Shown: positions 38,701-47,075, counted from the first letter of the stretch. The stretch is 64,000 nucleotides of DNA from Flavobacterium cupriresistens (GCF_020911925.1 NZ_CP087134.1:4154001-4218000), one strand, 5' to 3'. Notes: generated by a model from the letters alone, not told the origin. Program-made: numbers and translations.

Positions 38701-41700
38701 ACTTACTCCTAAATCAAAACCTTCTGTTTTCAGAAAAGCATAGAATTCTTCTCTTGAAATCTTTTTTTGACTTAAACTCAACAACCTTCTTACCTCTATT
38801 TTTTCGGGTTGTAATGGCTCTTCCAAAATAGCAGTTCCTTTACCATGAATTAAAATACTTCCGTTTTCTTTAGTATAAATCTCATAGTTATGATTTTTCG
38901 AGTCTGAATATATTCTGGTAAATACATCTTTTTGAGTATTTGCCAAAAGAGGTTGTTGCCAAAAAATGTCTTTCAGTCCCCATATTCGTTTCAAAGTAGC
39001 TTCCGCTAAAGCAATACTAGCTTGTTCTATATAAGCAACTCCTGCCAGAACTTTGTTACCATTCACTACATGGTCCTTATAAACCGTTTCTTGTCCTGAA
39101 TACGTGCTTACATACATGTGCCCATCCGATGTGACAACATTGCGATGTACTAATGGATGCAATTGATTCTGAACAGGTTCTAAAGCCGATTCCGTTATTA
39201 TATTTGATTTTACGGGTTCTATCCAATATCTGTCTTTTTCGAAGGCATATGTTGGCAATTGAACTTTTCTTATCTGTTCTTTATCATATAATAGTGCCCA
39301 ATCTATCTCTATCCCTGAAATCCATGTTTCCGCAAGAATTCTGTAGTTCTTTTTGAGGATAGCAGTATCTAATTCCTCTGAACTAATAGATGTTGTACTC
39401 TTTTTTCGCTTTTCAACTGTTCCTCTTAATACTGCATGATTAGATGTATCAAGAAATTTAGAAAGATGTTGTATGACTTCTTCTTTAGAGTTTCCTACGA
39501 CGGCTAATCGTTCTTGCATAGCATCTCTTCCCAATTGTAGCGTGTACGCAATTGCTCTTAAAGATTCTTTAGACTCTTTAAGGTAATCCAACATTTGCTG
39601 CACTTGCGTTTTAAGACTATATTCTGTCTTAGCAGAAAGTAGTATTAATTGTTCCGTACCGTCATCTGCCATTGCATCTGCTTGTAATTCCGGATATTCT
39701 TCCAAAACCAAATGGGCATTGGTTCCGCTAAATCCAAAACTACTTACAACTGCACGTCTAAGATTTTCGTTGTTAAGTTGCCAGGGTTTGAGCGTAGTAT
39801 TAATATAAAATGGGGACTTTTCCAAAGATATTTCATCATTGAGCTGCTCAAAATGCAAGCTAGGTGCAAGGTACTTGTTCTTAAGCATGAGTATGGTCTT
39901 AATGACTCCCGAAACCCCTGCAGCTTCAGCAGCATGACCAATATTTGTTTTTACCGATCCTAGTGCACAGCTATTATCTACTGCTGATTTAGTACCGAAA
40001 CTCGTTTTTAGTGCTTCAATCTCTATAGGGTCTCCCAACTTAGTTCCGGTACCGTGAGTCTCTACATATTTAATGGTTGCCGGATCGATATTATATTGGT
40101 TATAAATGCGCTGTTGGAGTAAAGCTTGTGCTGCCCCATTAGGCGCAGTAATACCATTGGTTTTACCATCTTGATTGATACCACTAGCTTTAATTACAGC
40201 ATGTATTTGATCTCCGTCTTTTATAGCGGCATCTAATCTTTTTAGGAATAGTACGCCCACCCCTTCTGATGAAACAATACCATCGCCTTTATTATCGAAG
40301 GTTTTACATTTTCCATCCTTAGAAGCCATTCCTACTTGACTTGTCCAAATGTGCAATAACGGTGTACACATTAATTTTACGCCTCCTGCCAAAGCCATAT
40401 CTGATTCTCCGGATACGATACTTTGATACGCTCTATCAATAGCGACTAACGAAGATGAACATGCCGTATCCAGCGTTAAAGCTGGTCCTTTTAGGTTCAG
40501 TAAAAAAGCAATTCTTCCCGCCAATATAGCTTGGGAATTTCCCATAAAAGCAAAGCCCTCTTTGTCAGCTTGATTTTGTGCCAATAGCTGTTGATAATCA
40601 CCTGAACTCGCCCCTACAAAAACTCCTATGTTTTGTTTATCAATTGCCTTTGATGTATAACCAGCGTCTTCTATTGTTCTCCAACATTCTTGTAAAAATA
40701 AACGATGCTGAGGATCCATTACTTCTGCCTCACGAGGTGATATTCCAAAAAACAAAGGGTCAAATTTATCTTTGTCTTTTATAAAACCAGCCCACTTACT
40801 ATACGATTTTTTCTGCTGCTTGGGGTCTTTATTATACCAATCGATGTCTTGCCATTGTTCTAAATCTATTTCAGAAATAGAATCGACACCTTCCTTTAAA
40901 TTTTCCCAAAACGCTACTACATTTTCTGCTCCCGGAAAACGGCATGACATTCCGATAATAGCCACATCAGATGCTATAGGTTTCTTAGAATTTACAATAT
41001 CCTCTACCTGTACTTCTGCGCTTACTTTTCTTTCTTGTTGTACTGCTAATTGCTTCTGATCAATTTTTACAACTTCTAAGTTTTTAATTGTGATCAATTT
41101 ACCATAATCCGAAGCTATTTCTATCGAAAAAAGAAATTTATCATCCTCTGCTTCGTGGCAAATCATACGACAATCATAATTTACATCAGACTGTGCCGCT
41201 GCGTGAATATTGATCGCTTCTATACGGTAAGGCAAATACATGACTCCATCTATTTTTCCTTGACGTTGTTGTATTGCTGCATACTGTATGGCAAATAATA
41301 GTGCTCCATCTAACCACTGAGACACATAACTAATAGCCCGATTCTGTGGTTTTGTAACTGCAACGATACCATTAGCAAATTCTCCTTCAATTTCCAGAGA
41401 CTTTCTTACTTGAAAATAACTATCAGACAAAATATCTTTAGTCCAATCTGTTAGTGCTTCGAGGTCTAGCTTAGTTCCTGATGTTTTAGGTGTATAAAGG
41501 AAATCATCGATTAAACCAACTTCTTCTACAATAGTTCCCCTAACATAAACCTTCTGTGATTCTTTGTTACTAATTATAAAGCGAATTATTCCTTCGCTAA
41601 CTTTTTTTAAATTCAGTACAATAGGAACGATTTCTCCTTTTTTGGCAATTAAAACTTCCGAGATGCGGAATTGTTTTAACGTCAAGCATTTTTTACCTAA

Positions 41701-44700
41701 TTGCTCTCTAAAAAAACTATATAATAATTCAACATAAGCATCTGTTGGTAAAATGTATTCATTGAATACTTTATGATCTCTTAAACATGGTGTATTTGCG
41801 ATACTTAAGTGATATTCAATATCAGATTCACTATCCTTTTCTATATTTCCAATGATAGCAACTGGCTTAAAAAAAGAATTAATACTACCATTTCCTTCTT
41901 CTTGTCTGTTGCTTTTAATTCTATAATTCGAACCCAAATAGGCATACAACTCAGATAAAGTTGGGTAACTGTAGAGTAAGGATGTCGGGCATTGTGTACC
42001 AAACTCTTTGTTTATTTTCTTGACAAATTCTACACCCAAAATAGAATCTAAACCTAATGATACAAAAGTATCTGTACCCGAAACTTCTTCTTTCTCTAAG
42101 TATAAAAGTTCTGCCAGAATATTTTTTAGCTCCTCTTCTTCAAATACATTTATAATTTCCTGTTCAATGCTTTCTACAAAAGACTCTTTTGTTTCGTTAG
42201 TTGCTGTTAATTCAAGACTTGATATTATATAATTACTTAATTCTTCTACATTAGGATAGCTATAAATTTGTGATGCAGGAATTGAAAGCTGCCATTTTTT
42301 ATTGATTTTCTTCACCAATTCTACTCCCAAAATAGAATCTAAACCTAATGTTACAAAAGTTTGTGTGTCGTCTATTTCAGATTCTTCCAAATACAATAAC
42401 TCTGATACCAATAGCAACAACTCCTTTTGAATAGTAGGATGTTGAGCGCTATAATTATCTTGTACTGCGTAATTTTTATCGCTTTCTTTACTTGATAAAG
42501 ATGTTTTGTTCTCGCGAGTGATTAAAACCTCGTCACTGCTGTCTATTACCTGTAAGTATACTGCTAATTCTTTTACAGTTGGATGGCTATACAATTGTGC
42601 TGTTGCAAAATCAATATTCCATTGTTTTCTGATTTTTTTCGTGAATTCAACTCCTAAAATAGAATCTAATCCCAGTTCTACAAAAGTCTGGTCGGGTCCT
42701 AATTCTTCCGGGGTCACATATAATAAATCACATAGAAGTTCATTTAGCTTTTTTTCATACCTCTCCATTAGAGTTTCAGTCGATAGTACTTCCGTTTCAT
42801 TCTCAATAGTAATTTGCGGATCACCAAAAGTTTCGATTGGTTGCAACTTAATTTTAACAATGTCTTCTTTTTTATTCGGAATAGTTGGTTGGACTAGTAT
42901 CTTAAATGCATTTGCTAACTCTTTTACCGAAGGATGACTATACAGCTTTGCCGTACTTACGGAAATCCCTAAAGCTTTATTTATCTTTTTTATAAATTCA
43001 ACACTTAAAATAGAATCTAAACCTAACTCTGCAAACGTCTGATCTTCCTTAATTTCTTCCTGTTCCAGATACAATAAATCTCCTAATATTTGAGATAATA
43101 GTAATTCTAAATTCTCTCCCAGATAAGGAGATACGGAAACAACTTCCTTCGCAACAGCAGGTATTTGGTTTAAAGGCACAAGCTTAATTTTAGCTGCAGT
43201 AAAAATCTTCTTTGATTCCATGGAGGCTACTACGTTTTCTTGGGGAGATATAATCGTTTCTTTTGTAAGCTCTGCTTGATGTATAATTGAAATGGTTTGG
43301 TTTTCTTTTCTTTCAATTTTTTTTCCTATCCAAAATCTTTTCTTAGCAAATGGATATATTGGCAATGCGATCTTTGAAATTTGAAGCTTATCATATAATT
43401 GTTCCCATTTTACAATTCCTCCTTTACTCCAAAACATCGCTAGTGCCTCAAAATTTTGTTCGATTATATACTGCTCTGCTATGGATTCCTCTTTATGAAC
43501 CTCTTTGCATTGTTTTATATTTTCTATATAGTACAATGCTGATTCTTTCTTTTCTTTCGAAAGGAAGCTTTCTAACTTATTTATTAAGTCATTATAATCT
43601 TTATATGTAAATGCTAATCGCTCTGCAAATTCTTCTTTGGCTGTTTGTAATGTATAGGCAAAAGAAGCTAATTGGATTACTTCTTGCTTTTGGATCCAGT
43701 TATACATTTCATGAGCATATCTTTCTAAACTTTCTTGGTTTAAAGCTGATAATACAAACACCTGCATCGGTAGCTGAATGTATTTGTCCATATCTAATCT
43801 CGGATTCTGATCATATGCTTCGATTACTACATGCGCATTAGTTCCTCCTATCCCAAAACTACTAACTCCTGCTCTAAGGGGCACGTTAGTAGATGATTTC
43901 CATACTTGTCCCTCAGTTTGAATTCTAAAAGGACTGTTTTCTAATTCGATATGTGGATTTAATGTTTCAAAATTTAATGTCGCAGGCAAATATTGGTTTT
44001 GCATTGACAACAGCACTTTTAATAATCCAGCAATTCCTGAAGCAGCTTCCAGATGTCCAATATTGGTTTTAACAGACCCTAAACTACACCACTTTGTTAC
44101 TGAATCAGTATGCTGCATTTGTTCAAAAGCATCTTTAAGTGCTTTAATTTCAATAGGATCTCCCAGTTTTGTTCCTGTTCCATGTGCTTCTATATAACTA
44201 ACCGTTTCTATCGGAACAGCAGCTTGCTTGTAAGCATTAGTTATTAATTTTTGTTGTTGAAACGGATTAGGTACCGTAATTCCTCCTGAATAACCTCCAT
44301 GATTAACTTCTGTACTTTTAATTATTCCTAAGATTTCATCCCCATCTTCCTGAGCTTTATCTAAAGGTTTTAAAAGCATTACAACAGCACCTTCTCCCCT
44401 TACATAACCGTTTGCTTGTATATCAAAAGTGTGACATTTTCCATCTTTACTAAGCATATTTGCATTACTGTACGCTATACTTTTTGTCGGATGGCACATC
44501 AAATGAATTCCTCCCACAACTGCTTGATCGCATTGTTTTTGTTTCAACGCTTTTACTGCCTCAGCTATAGCTACTAAAGATGAAGAACAAGCTGTATCAA
44601 TACTCATGCTTGGCCCTTCAAAATCATAAAAATAAGAAATACGATTCGCTAAAAGAGCAATTGCATTACCGGTAACAATTCCTTCTTGTGTTGCGTCATT

Positions 44701-46419
44701 TTCTGTCACTACACGTTCATAATCACTACCACTTACCCCAATAAACACGCCGGTATTACTCTTCTTATAATGACTTGGTTTTTGTTTTGCATTTTCGAAC
44801 AACTCCCAAGTTAATTGTAAAAGCATTCGCTGTTGCGGGTCCATTAATTGAGCTTCTCTGGGAGAAATTTCAAAAAATAAAGAATCAAAACTGTCTATGT
44901 CGCTTAAATAGCCTCCATAATTTATTCCTTCATATTTATTCTCAATTCCTTCAGGCCAAATCCATCTACCTTCCGGTGTAGTTGTTATTGATGAAATGCC
45001 ATCTTTAAGATTCTTCCAAAATAACTCGGGAGTATCGGCATTAGGCAATCTGCAACAAGTACTTATTATAGCTATATCAGAACTATGGTTTTCATTTTTT
45101 TCTTCTATCTTCTGATCTTCACTTACAGATTTCCCTAAGCAATACGATACAATTTGTTTGACTGTATACAATCCGAAGAATCGACTTGGATTTGTTTTTA
45201 ATCCACACTCCAGATTAAGATACTCTGATAGTTCGGTATAAATGATTGATTCTACACCTAATTTGCGTAAGTCTGTATTTAAATCGACTTCACTACTTTC
45301 ATAAACCGAATTAAAAAAGCCGATAATAATATCCGAAAGTTCTTCGGACGCTATTTTTATATTGCTATCAGCGATTTCTTCGTGAACTTTCTTGGGAGTT
45401 TCTGTTACTTCATTTTTAACAGACGCATTTTTTTTATCATTCTGTAAAATTTCGTTTTCTTTCTTTACCCTTTCTACAATTTCACTTGCTATACTTACTT
45501 TTTGATTTAGCTTCTTTACCGTAAAAATCTTGGCAATAATTTGACCGTCTTTTTCCCTGTACAATGACGATGTTAATCGTATGGTTAAATCATCTACCAA
45601 AAGGGCTTGATCAAGATGATATATTAATTTTTCATTAGGATTAGCATTTCCATAATAATGAATATCTCTCGCAGTACAAATAGCATGAATTGCCCAGTTT
45701 ATTTTTTCTCCATCTACAAGAATATGCTCTTCAAAAAAATGGCGTTCACATTTATCACTAATATTTGGGTAAGAAGCAAAATATAACAGCCCTACGCCGT
45801 TAATATCGTCGTAAGGTTCTACTTCATAAGTTCTGGTAAACAGCGGTTCTGCCAGTATAGTAAACTCTGAATCATAAAAATAATGCTTGTTAGACGTTTC
45901 TTCCTCGGCAGTAGGTAAAGAAGCTATGTGATTCTTTACATTAAAAAAAGCTTTAACGTATTTAGGTATTATTTTTAATAATGGTACTTTGGAATCGTCT
46001 TTTTGAACAGGTGTCCCTTTGACTAAATTTTGATTATCGTCATTCTTTCTCGCTGAAAAAATTGAGATCATTGAGGTTTGCAAAGTGCTATCACTTGTTC
46101 TGTTTTTTACAGTTCCATTGCTTAAAAACATTTTAGTTTTAAACTGCTCTAAACAGGACTCGATTATCGTTTCATCGTTCTCTACAAATCTTTTTAATCC
46201 TATATCGTTTTGGCAACTCCATTGTATTCTAACAAAACTGGCATAAAGACGTTCACCATTACTATCAAAGATAGCATCAGAAGGAGCTCCCAACCCTTTT
46301 GATATCATTTCCCAATGAATATCCCCTAATTCTTTTAAAAGCCAATTCTCAGACATTCTCCCATATAACATCTGAGGGATATTTAGAGAGTAATCTCTTT
46401 TTAAACAGTAAGTATTCAT
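32764..46419 (-). CDS. trans-AT polyketide synthase with LnmK/Pnap_2097-like loading domain, 4551 aa; first gene of the run
   Basis: Residues 1-325 resemble the LnmK/Pnap_2097 hot-dog family (SENWLLKELGDIHW; later NGVGLLYFASYP). Then: a loading ACP (GVESI, Ser near 391); KS1 (about 445-870; DTACSSS, EAHGTGT, GHLEAASG); four tandem ACPs (Ser near 1136, 1253, 1362 and 1459); a diverged DH-like domain (about 1530-1790); KS2 (1818-2240), DH (2418-2690; DHVVNGNKVLA), KR (2863-3060; YAAAN), ACP (Ser near 3143); KS3 (3228-3660), DH (3838-4103; SHKVNGINVLP, LDSAVQ) and KR (4320-4551; YAAAC). The last KR has no ACP here; the next protein supplies cMT-ACP. Module 1 has no KR, so its product keeps a beta-keto group or is beta-branched. 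Absence of any AT marks the trans-AT class. The start is the first ATG in frame, with the LnmK-like domain beginning about 17 residues in. Confidence 0.94.
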   Translation of the reverse strand: MNTYCLKRDYSLNIPQMLYGRMSENWLLKELGDIHWEMISKGLGAPSDAIFDSNGERLYASFVRIQWSCQNDIGLKRFVENDETIIESCLEQFKTKMFLSNGTVKNRTSDSTLQTSMISIFSARKNDDNQNLVKGTPVQKDDSKVPLLKIIPKYVKAFFNVKNHIASLPTAEEETSNKHYFYDSEFTILAEPLFTRTYEVEPYDDINGVGLLYFASYPNISDKCERHFFEEHILVDGEKINWAIHAICTARDIHYYGNANPNEKLIYHLDQALLVDDLTIRLTSSLYREKDGQIIAKIFTVKKLNQKVSIASEIVERVKKENEILQNDKKNASVKNEVTETPKKVHEEIADSNIKIASEELSDIIIGFFNSVYESSEVDLNTDLRKLGVESIIYTELSEYLNLECGLKTNPSRFFGLYTVKQIVSYCLGKSVSEDQKIEEKNENHSSDIAIISTCCRLPNADTPELFWKNLKDGISSITTTPEGRWIWPEGIENKYEGINYGGYLSDIDSFDSLFFEISPREAQLMDPQQRMLLQLTWELFENAKQKPSHYKKSNTGVFIGVSGSDYERVVTENDATQEGIVTGNAIALLANRISYFYDFEGPSMSIDTACSSSLVAIAEAVKALKQKQCDQAVVGGIHLMCHPTKSIAYSNANMLSKDGKCHTFDIQANGYVRGEGAVVMLLKPLDKAQEDGDEILGIIKSTEVNHGGYSGGITVPNPFQQQKLITNAYKQAAVPIETVSYIEAHGTGTKLGDPIEIKALKDAFEQMQHTDSVTKWCSLGSVKTNIGHLEAASGIAGLLKVLLSMQNQYLPATLNFETLNPHIELENSPFRIQTEGQVWKSSTNVPLRAGVSSFGIGGTNAHVVIEAYDQNPRLDMDKYIQLPMQVFVLSALNQESLERYAHEMYNWIQKQEVIQLASFAYTLQTAKEEFAERLAFTYKDYNDLINKLESFLSKEKKESALYYIENIKQCKEVHKEESIAEQYIIEQNFEALAMFWSKGGIVKWEQLYDKLQISKIALPIYPFAKKRFWIGKKIERKENQTISIIHQAELTKETIISPQENVVASMESKKIFTAAKIKLVPLNQIPAVAKEVVSVSPYLGENLELLLSQILGDLLYLEQEEIKEDQTFAELGLDSILSVEFIKKINKALGISVSTAKLYSHPSVKELANAFKILVQPTIPNKKEDIVKIKLQPIETFGDPQITIENETEVLSTETLMERYEKKLNELLCDLLYVTPEELGPDQTFVELGLDSILGVEFTKKIRKQWNIDFATAQLYSHPTVKELAVYLQVIDSSDEVLITRENKTSLSSKESDKNYAVQDNYSAQHPTIQKELLLLVSELLYLEESEIDDTQTFVTLGLDSILGVELVKKINKKWQLSIPASQIYSYPNVEELSNYIISSLELTATNETKESFVESIEQEIINVFEEEELKNILAELLYLEKEEVSGTDTFVSLGLDSILGVEFVKKINKEFGTQCPTSLLYSYPTLSELYAYLGSNYRIKSNRQEEGNGSINSFFKPVAIIGNIEKDSESDIEYHLSIANTPCLRDHKVFNEYILPTDAYVELLYSFFREQLGKKCLTLKQFRISEVLIAKKGEIVPIVLNLKKVSEGIIRFIISNKESQKVYVRGTIVEEVGLIDDFLYTPKTSGTKLDLEALTDWTKDILSDSYFQVRKSLEIEGEFANGIVAVTKPQNRAISYVSQWLDGALLFAIQYAAIQQRQGKIDGVMYLPYRIEAINIHAAAQSDVNYDCRMICHEAEDDKFLFSIEIASDYGKLITIKNLEVVKIDQKQLAVQQERKVSAEVQVEDIVNSKKPIASDVAIIGMSCRFPGAENVVAFWENLKEGVDSISEIDLEQWQDIDWYNKDPKQQKKSYSKWAGFIKDKDKFDPLFFGISPREAEVMDPQHRLFLQECWRTIEDAGYTSKAIDKQNIGVFVGASSGDYQQLLAQNQADKEGFAFMGNSQAILAGRIAFLLNLKGPALTLDTACSSSLVAIDRAYQSIVSGESDMALAGGVKLMCTPLLHIWTSQVGMASKDGKCKTFDNKGDGIVSSEGVGVLFLKRLDAAIKDGDQIHAVIKASGINQDGKTNGITAPNGAAQALLQQRIYNQYNIDPATIKYVETHGTGTKLGDPIEIEALKTSFGTKSAVDNSCALGSVKTNIGHAAEAAGVSGVIKTILMLKNKYLAPSLHFEQLNDEISLEKSPFYINTTLKPWQLNNENLRRAVVSSFGFSGTNAHLVLEEYPELQADAMADDGTEQLILLSAKTEYSLKTQVQQMLDYLKESKESLRAIAYTLQLGRDAMQERLAVVGNSKEEVIQHLSKFLDTSNHAVLRGTVEKRKKSTTSISSEELDTAILKKNYRILAETWISGIEIDWALLYDKEQIRKVQLPTYAFEKDRYWIEPVKSNIITESALEPVQNQLHPLVHRNVVTSDGHMYVSTYSGQETVYKDHVVNGNKVLAGVAYIEQASIALAEATLKRIWGLKDIFWQQPLLANTQKDVFTRIYSDSKNHNYEIYTKENGSILIHGKGTAILEEPLQPEKIEVRRLLSLSQKKISREEFYAFLKTEGFDLGVSFRGVQEQYSTPEFSISRIQLPLQEGYKMQPGALDSALQNALGWIMIEGVLSQALPFSMKTCYRFVDQLPETFWSYARKSKSNQITDKVQEYDIDILDEQGNVLVQFQQCVFLPVKDKRKKESGNALDIQEVVWQKVACLKNQDSVHSHTIVYMIGGNPILEDAIRNSYEAEIQSITIENEISTYIQIFEDVKQRLHTKERIQLIVLGSNEEYEQFGFLSGMLKTLTLEHPNLEGKVIAIEDFSIHNIHEILEILNKEQFSKAVEVRYTALERLEKRNAEFTIHKQQDDLVKTSGVYVLVGGTGAIGRTVCDSILETFDTKVILLGRSEQPNKRVPEGAYYYQCDSTDASSVSSVFKEIRMQFGTINGIFYLVGSTADGFAKNKTATEVTKVLKAKIEGIKNIDRETKEDSLDFMVLFSSLAAIHGNIGQIDYAAANTFLDDYARYRENQRSKGNRYGITKSINWPFWKNGGMQINAQTETFLLKKWGMQAMPNEEGIKALKQILNSDCVQASVIYKVSSEKVPVKVENTTNSYSISTKTLLEKLTQLAATLVKMNPQKIISHIELGDYGFDSILYTQFCNEINELFGLDITPTLFFNYPTLEELAAHLESNYALSVEEDQALNDEKENIAIATVREETEKASFDTDSNKVARRKEVAIVGMSGRFPGAANVDELWEHLKNKEDLITEVPESRWDWRKYYGDPQQEENTTLCKWGGFLDGIDEFDPLFFNISPVEAELMDPQQRLVLQEVYHALEDAAISINTIKGTDTGVFIGVSSSDYSTLLKEQTNQVGMAQFATGSAHSVLVNRISYIFDLHGPSEPIDTACSSSLIAIHRAAEHIRNGHGTLAIAGGVNAILSPELTLSFSQAGMLSKDGRCKTFDQAANGYVRGEGVGILILKDLDQAIKDKNPIYGILKGSAENHGGKANTLTSPNPKAQQSLLIKAYKTAGIDPGLVSYIEAHGTGTPLGDPIETEGLKLAFETLYKDSESSYGQEAHCAIGSIKTNIGHLEAAAGVAGAIKVLMAMKNNKIPGNPLLHQPNNYLKLENTPFYLQKDTTDWKVKEGQHKIAGVSSFGFGGANAHIIIEEYIEDQLTNHSSEALPVFVLSAKDSDGLNRLVKSMIEYLSCSNDTGFQDVLYTLQSGREVLECRLAFVVNNRKECINRLNEFVETNYVSTDMYIGNNEDTMHSPDKEDFQDIMNNLIRDKEADTIARLWSQGVEMDWELLYGNKTPQKNHLPTYPFKKDRYWFVSTKNTKETVAKTYQKAHPLVQTIVNDSTYESVFSGLEPIFASHKVNGINVLPGAAQIEWIREVGNQYKKQAVTRITDVVFREPIQENDNERVEVVVVLEETEKGLSYDFRKKSDPTSIYSNGSIQYDSLPAIKSVAIDNIALRLPNSLSQEEYYKLLKDKGITYGKHFQGIQDIMYSDTEVLTQIYLTETQKNYMLSPFLLDSAVQTVMGLSFGFDKKNATKLPFRVKEVRIYKELPQQFWSYAKKIEPKNGEALPTYNVDLIDEDGEILVQFEGFVALDIKTAPTQEPYSIDDLMYVSEWKRETLSKQEESHNGNALIISYKNKRSKMVNELREYLIHKNVAIFNSDELSVIPEKITAVYIVHDAPEENTSTTLERFWERNELEVFKQLKKLLSSPYIHKELNITVLSDRTQKVLISDKVQYQGSGILGLMSSLAKEQSNWNVRIIDVDTSDKITAQDIMRLLRIPYDANGEIIAYRHQNTYTRNLYPLEAQTITTKFKKGGVYVILGGAGGIGKVTSAYLVKKYQAQIIWLGRSPENQTILKAQEEIAEWGPKPVYIQCNAILEKEVKSAYHKIKQTYQNINGVFHSALVLRDCLIHQMDESTFVEVFESKATASHYLIDVFAKESLDFICFYSSMQSQVNALGQANYAAACMYKDSFAYTVQQKYNIPVQIINWGYWGSVGVVASDGYRNKMKQLGIGSIEAEEGMAILEEVIAQEYQQVIAAKFL
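41050..41830 (-). other. Diverged DH-like domain downstream of the tandem ACPs
   Basis: About 260 residues with a hot-dog/DH look sit after the four ACPs and before KS2, an unusual place for a DH. The His region reads RDHKVFNEYILP, keeping His and Pro but with Asn for the Gly of HxxxGxxxxP. The second motif is WLDGALLF: Asp kept, Gln/His of DxxxQ lost. Module 1 has no KR, so an ordinary dehydration cannot occur on its beta-keto product. It may act on a branched intermediate, isomerise, or be structural. Confidence 0.6.
41920..43120 (-). other. Four tandem acyl carrier protein domains of module 1
   Basis: Four ACPs follow KS1 with no processing domain between them. Each has the phosphopantetheine serine in a GLDSIL motif, and each is followed by SVEF, GVEF, GVEL or GVEF. 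Doubled or tripled ACPs usually mark beta-branching modules or raise throughput. In many beta-branching ACPs the sixth residue after the serine is Trp; here it is Phe, Phe, Leu and Phe. The four units are similar but not identical, about 95-120 residues apart. Confidence 0.9.
45130..46419 (-). other. Loading region: LnmK/Pnap_2097-like domain plus ACP
   Basis: The first ~430 codons encode an LnmK-like domain and an ACP. LnmK in leinamycin biosynthesis loads methylmalonyl-CoA, decarboxylates it and hands propionyl to an ACP through an acyl-tyrosine intermediate. Residues seen: GELS-like opening MSENWLLKELGD, ERLYASFVRIQW (Tyr59 is a candidate for that tyrosine by position) and INGVGLLYFASYP in the second half. 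The closest family feel is Pnap_2097, whose chemistry I do not know to be proven. The ACP motif is GVESI rather than the usual DSI. Position before KS1 suggests starter supply; supply of a propionyl branch is the alternative. Confidence 0.72.
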
Positions 46420-46549
46420 TTTTGGATGATTTTGCCTTTTTTTATTATAGAAGTAAATTCACATTGATTATTAAAGACACTATAAACATTTAAGCTTTTA
46501 ATCTCATATACTGGGCGTCAAATCCCACTTGATTTGGTTCTACATTTCA

Positions 46550-46557
46550 CAAAACTA
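46550..46557 (-). promoter_or_regulatory. Candidate -7 box (TAGTTTTG) for the PKS run
   Basis: On the minus strand TAGTTTTG matches the Bacteroidota TAnnTTTG -7 consensus, about 130 bases before the PKS start codon. No clear -33 TTTG lies at the usual distance, so this is only a candidate. Confidence 0.25.
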
Positions 46558-47036
46558 ATTTTCAATTCTATATTCTTTATAGCTTAATATTACGTAACCA
46601 TCAAATTCATTAATCAGTTTCTTTAACAAATAAATAGCACTTAAACTATATATTGAGCTATTGAATTTTTATTGATGAGACTATTAAAATAATTTGGTTC
46701 ATTTGCATTAGTAACGACACAAGGCAGACTATTTTGTTTCTGGTACTCCCTAAGAACTCCCTCTCTTTTTAATGCCCTTATCTTTCTATACCTTATAACC
46801 AAATCAATGTTATATAACACTTTATTCTTACCTATAAACTCAACATTTATATTTTTCGGGCACAACCAGCTTTCTATTGTACAACCTTAATTTAGTAACC
46901 ATTTTGAAAGATCATGTAAGACTCTTCATTTCTATTCTAAACTATTTTCTACAAAGTCTAAATTTCCCTTAAAAACATTAATTTTTAACGTTTAGGCATA
47001 ATCGATTTTACGCGAAAATAACAACAACATCTACTT

Positions 47037-47075
47037 AAAAATTACGGGCTTTTGATATAAAAATTACGGGCTTTT
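47037..47075. repeat. Perfect 17-bp direct repeat at 22-bp spacing, possible operator
   Basis: AAAAATTACGGGCTTTT occurs at 47037-47053 and again, identical, at 47059-47075. The spacing of 22 bp is about two helical turns, which puts both copies on the same face of DNA. It lies about 620 bp before the PKS start and 710 bp before the LodA-like start. LytTR-type regulators, common in Bacteroidota, bind direct repeats at this spacing, but the bases do not clearly match their consensus. Confidence 0.5.

Noticed and set aside
1..46419. Integrated acyltransferase or NRPS domains in the PKS genes
   Set aside because: I found no GHSxG acyltransferase motif and no condensation or adenylation motifs in any of the four proteins.
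1..46419. Non-elongating ketosynthases (KS0)
   Set aside because: All ten KSs keep the Cys and both His motifs.
1..46419. Numerous plus-strand and out-of-frame open frames inside the PKS genes
   Set aside because: They lie opposite or out of frame with clear PKS domains, are short, and show no domain of their own.
46641..46865. 74-aa minus-strand open frame upstream of the PKS run
   Set aside because: No recognisable motif, no ribosome binding site, and located in AT-rich non-coding sequence where such frames arise by chance.
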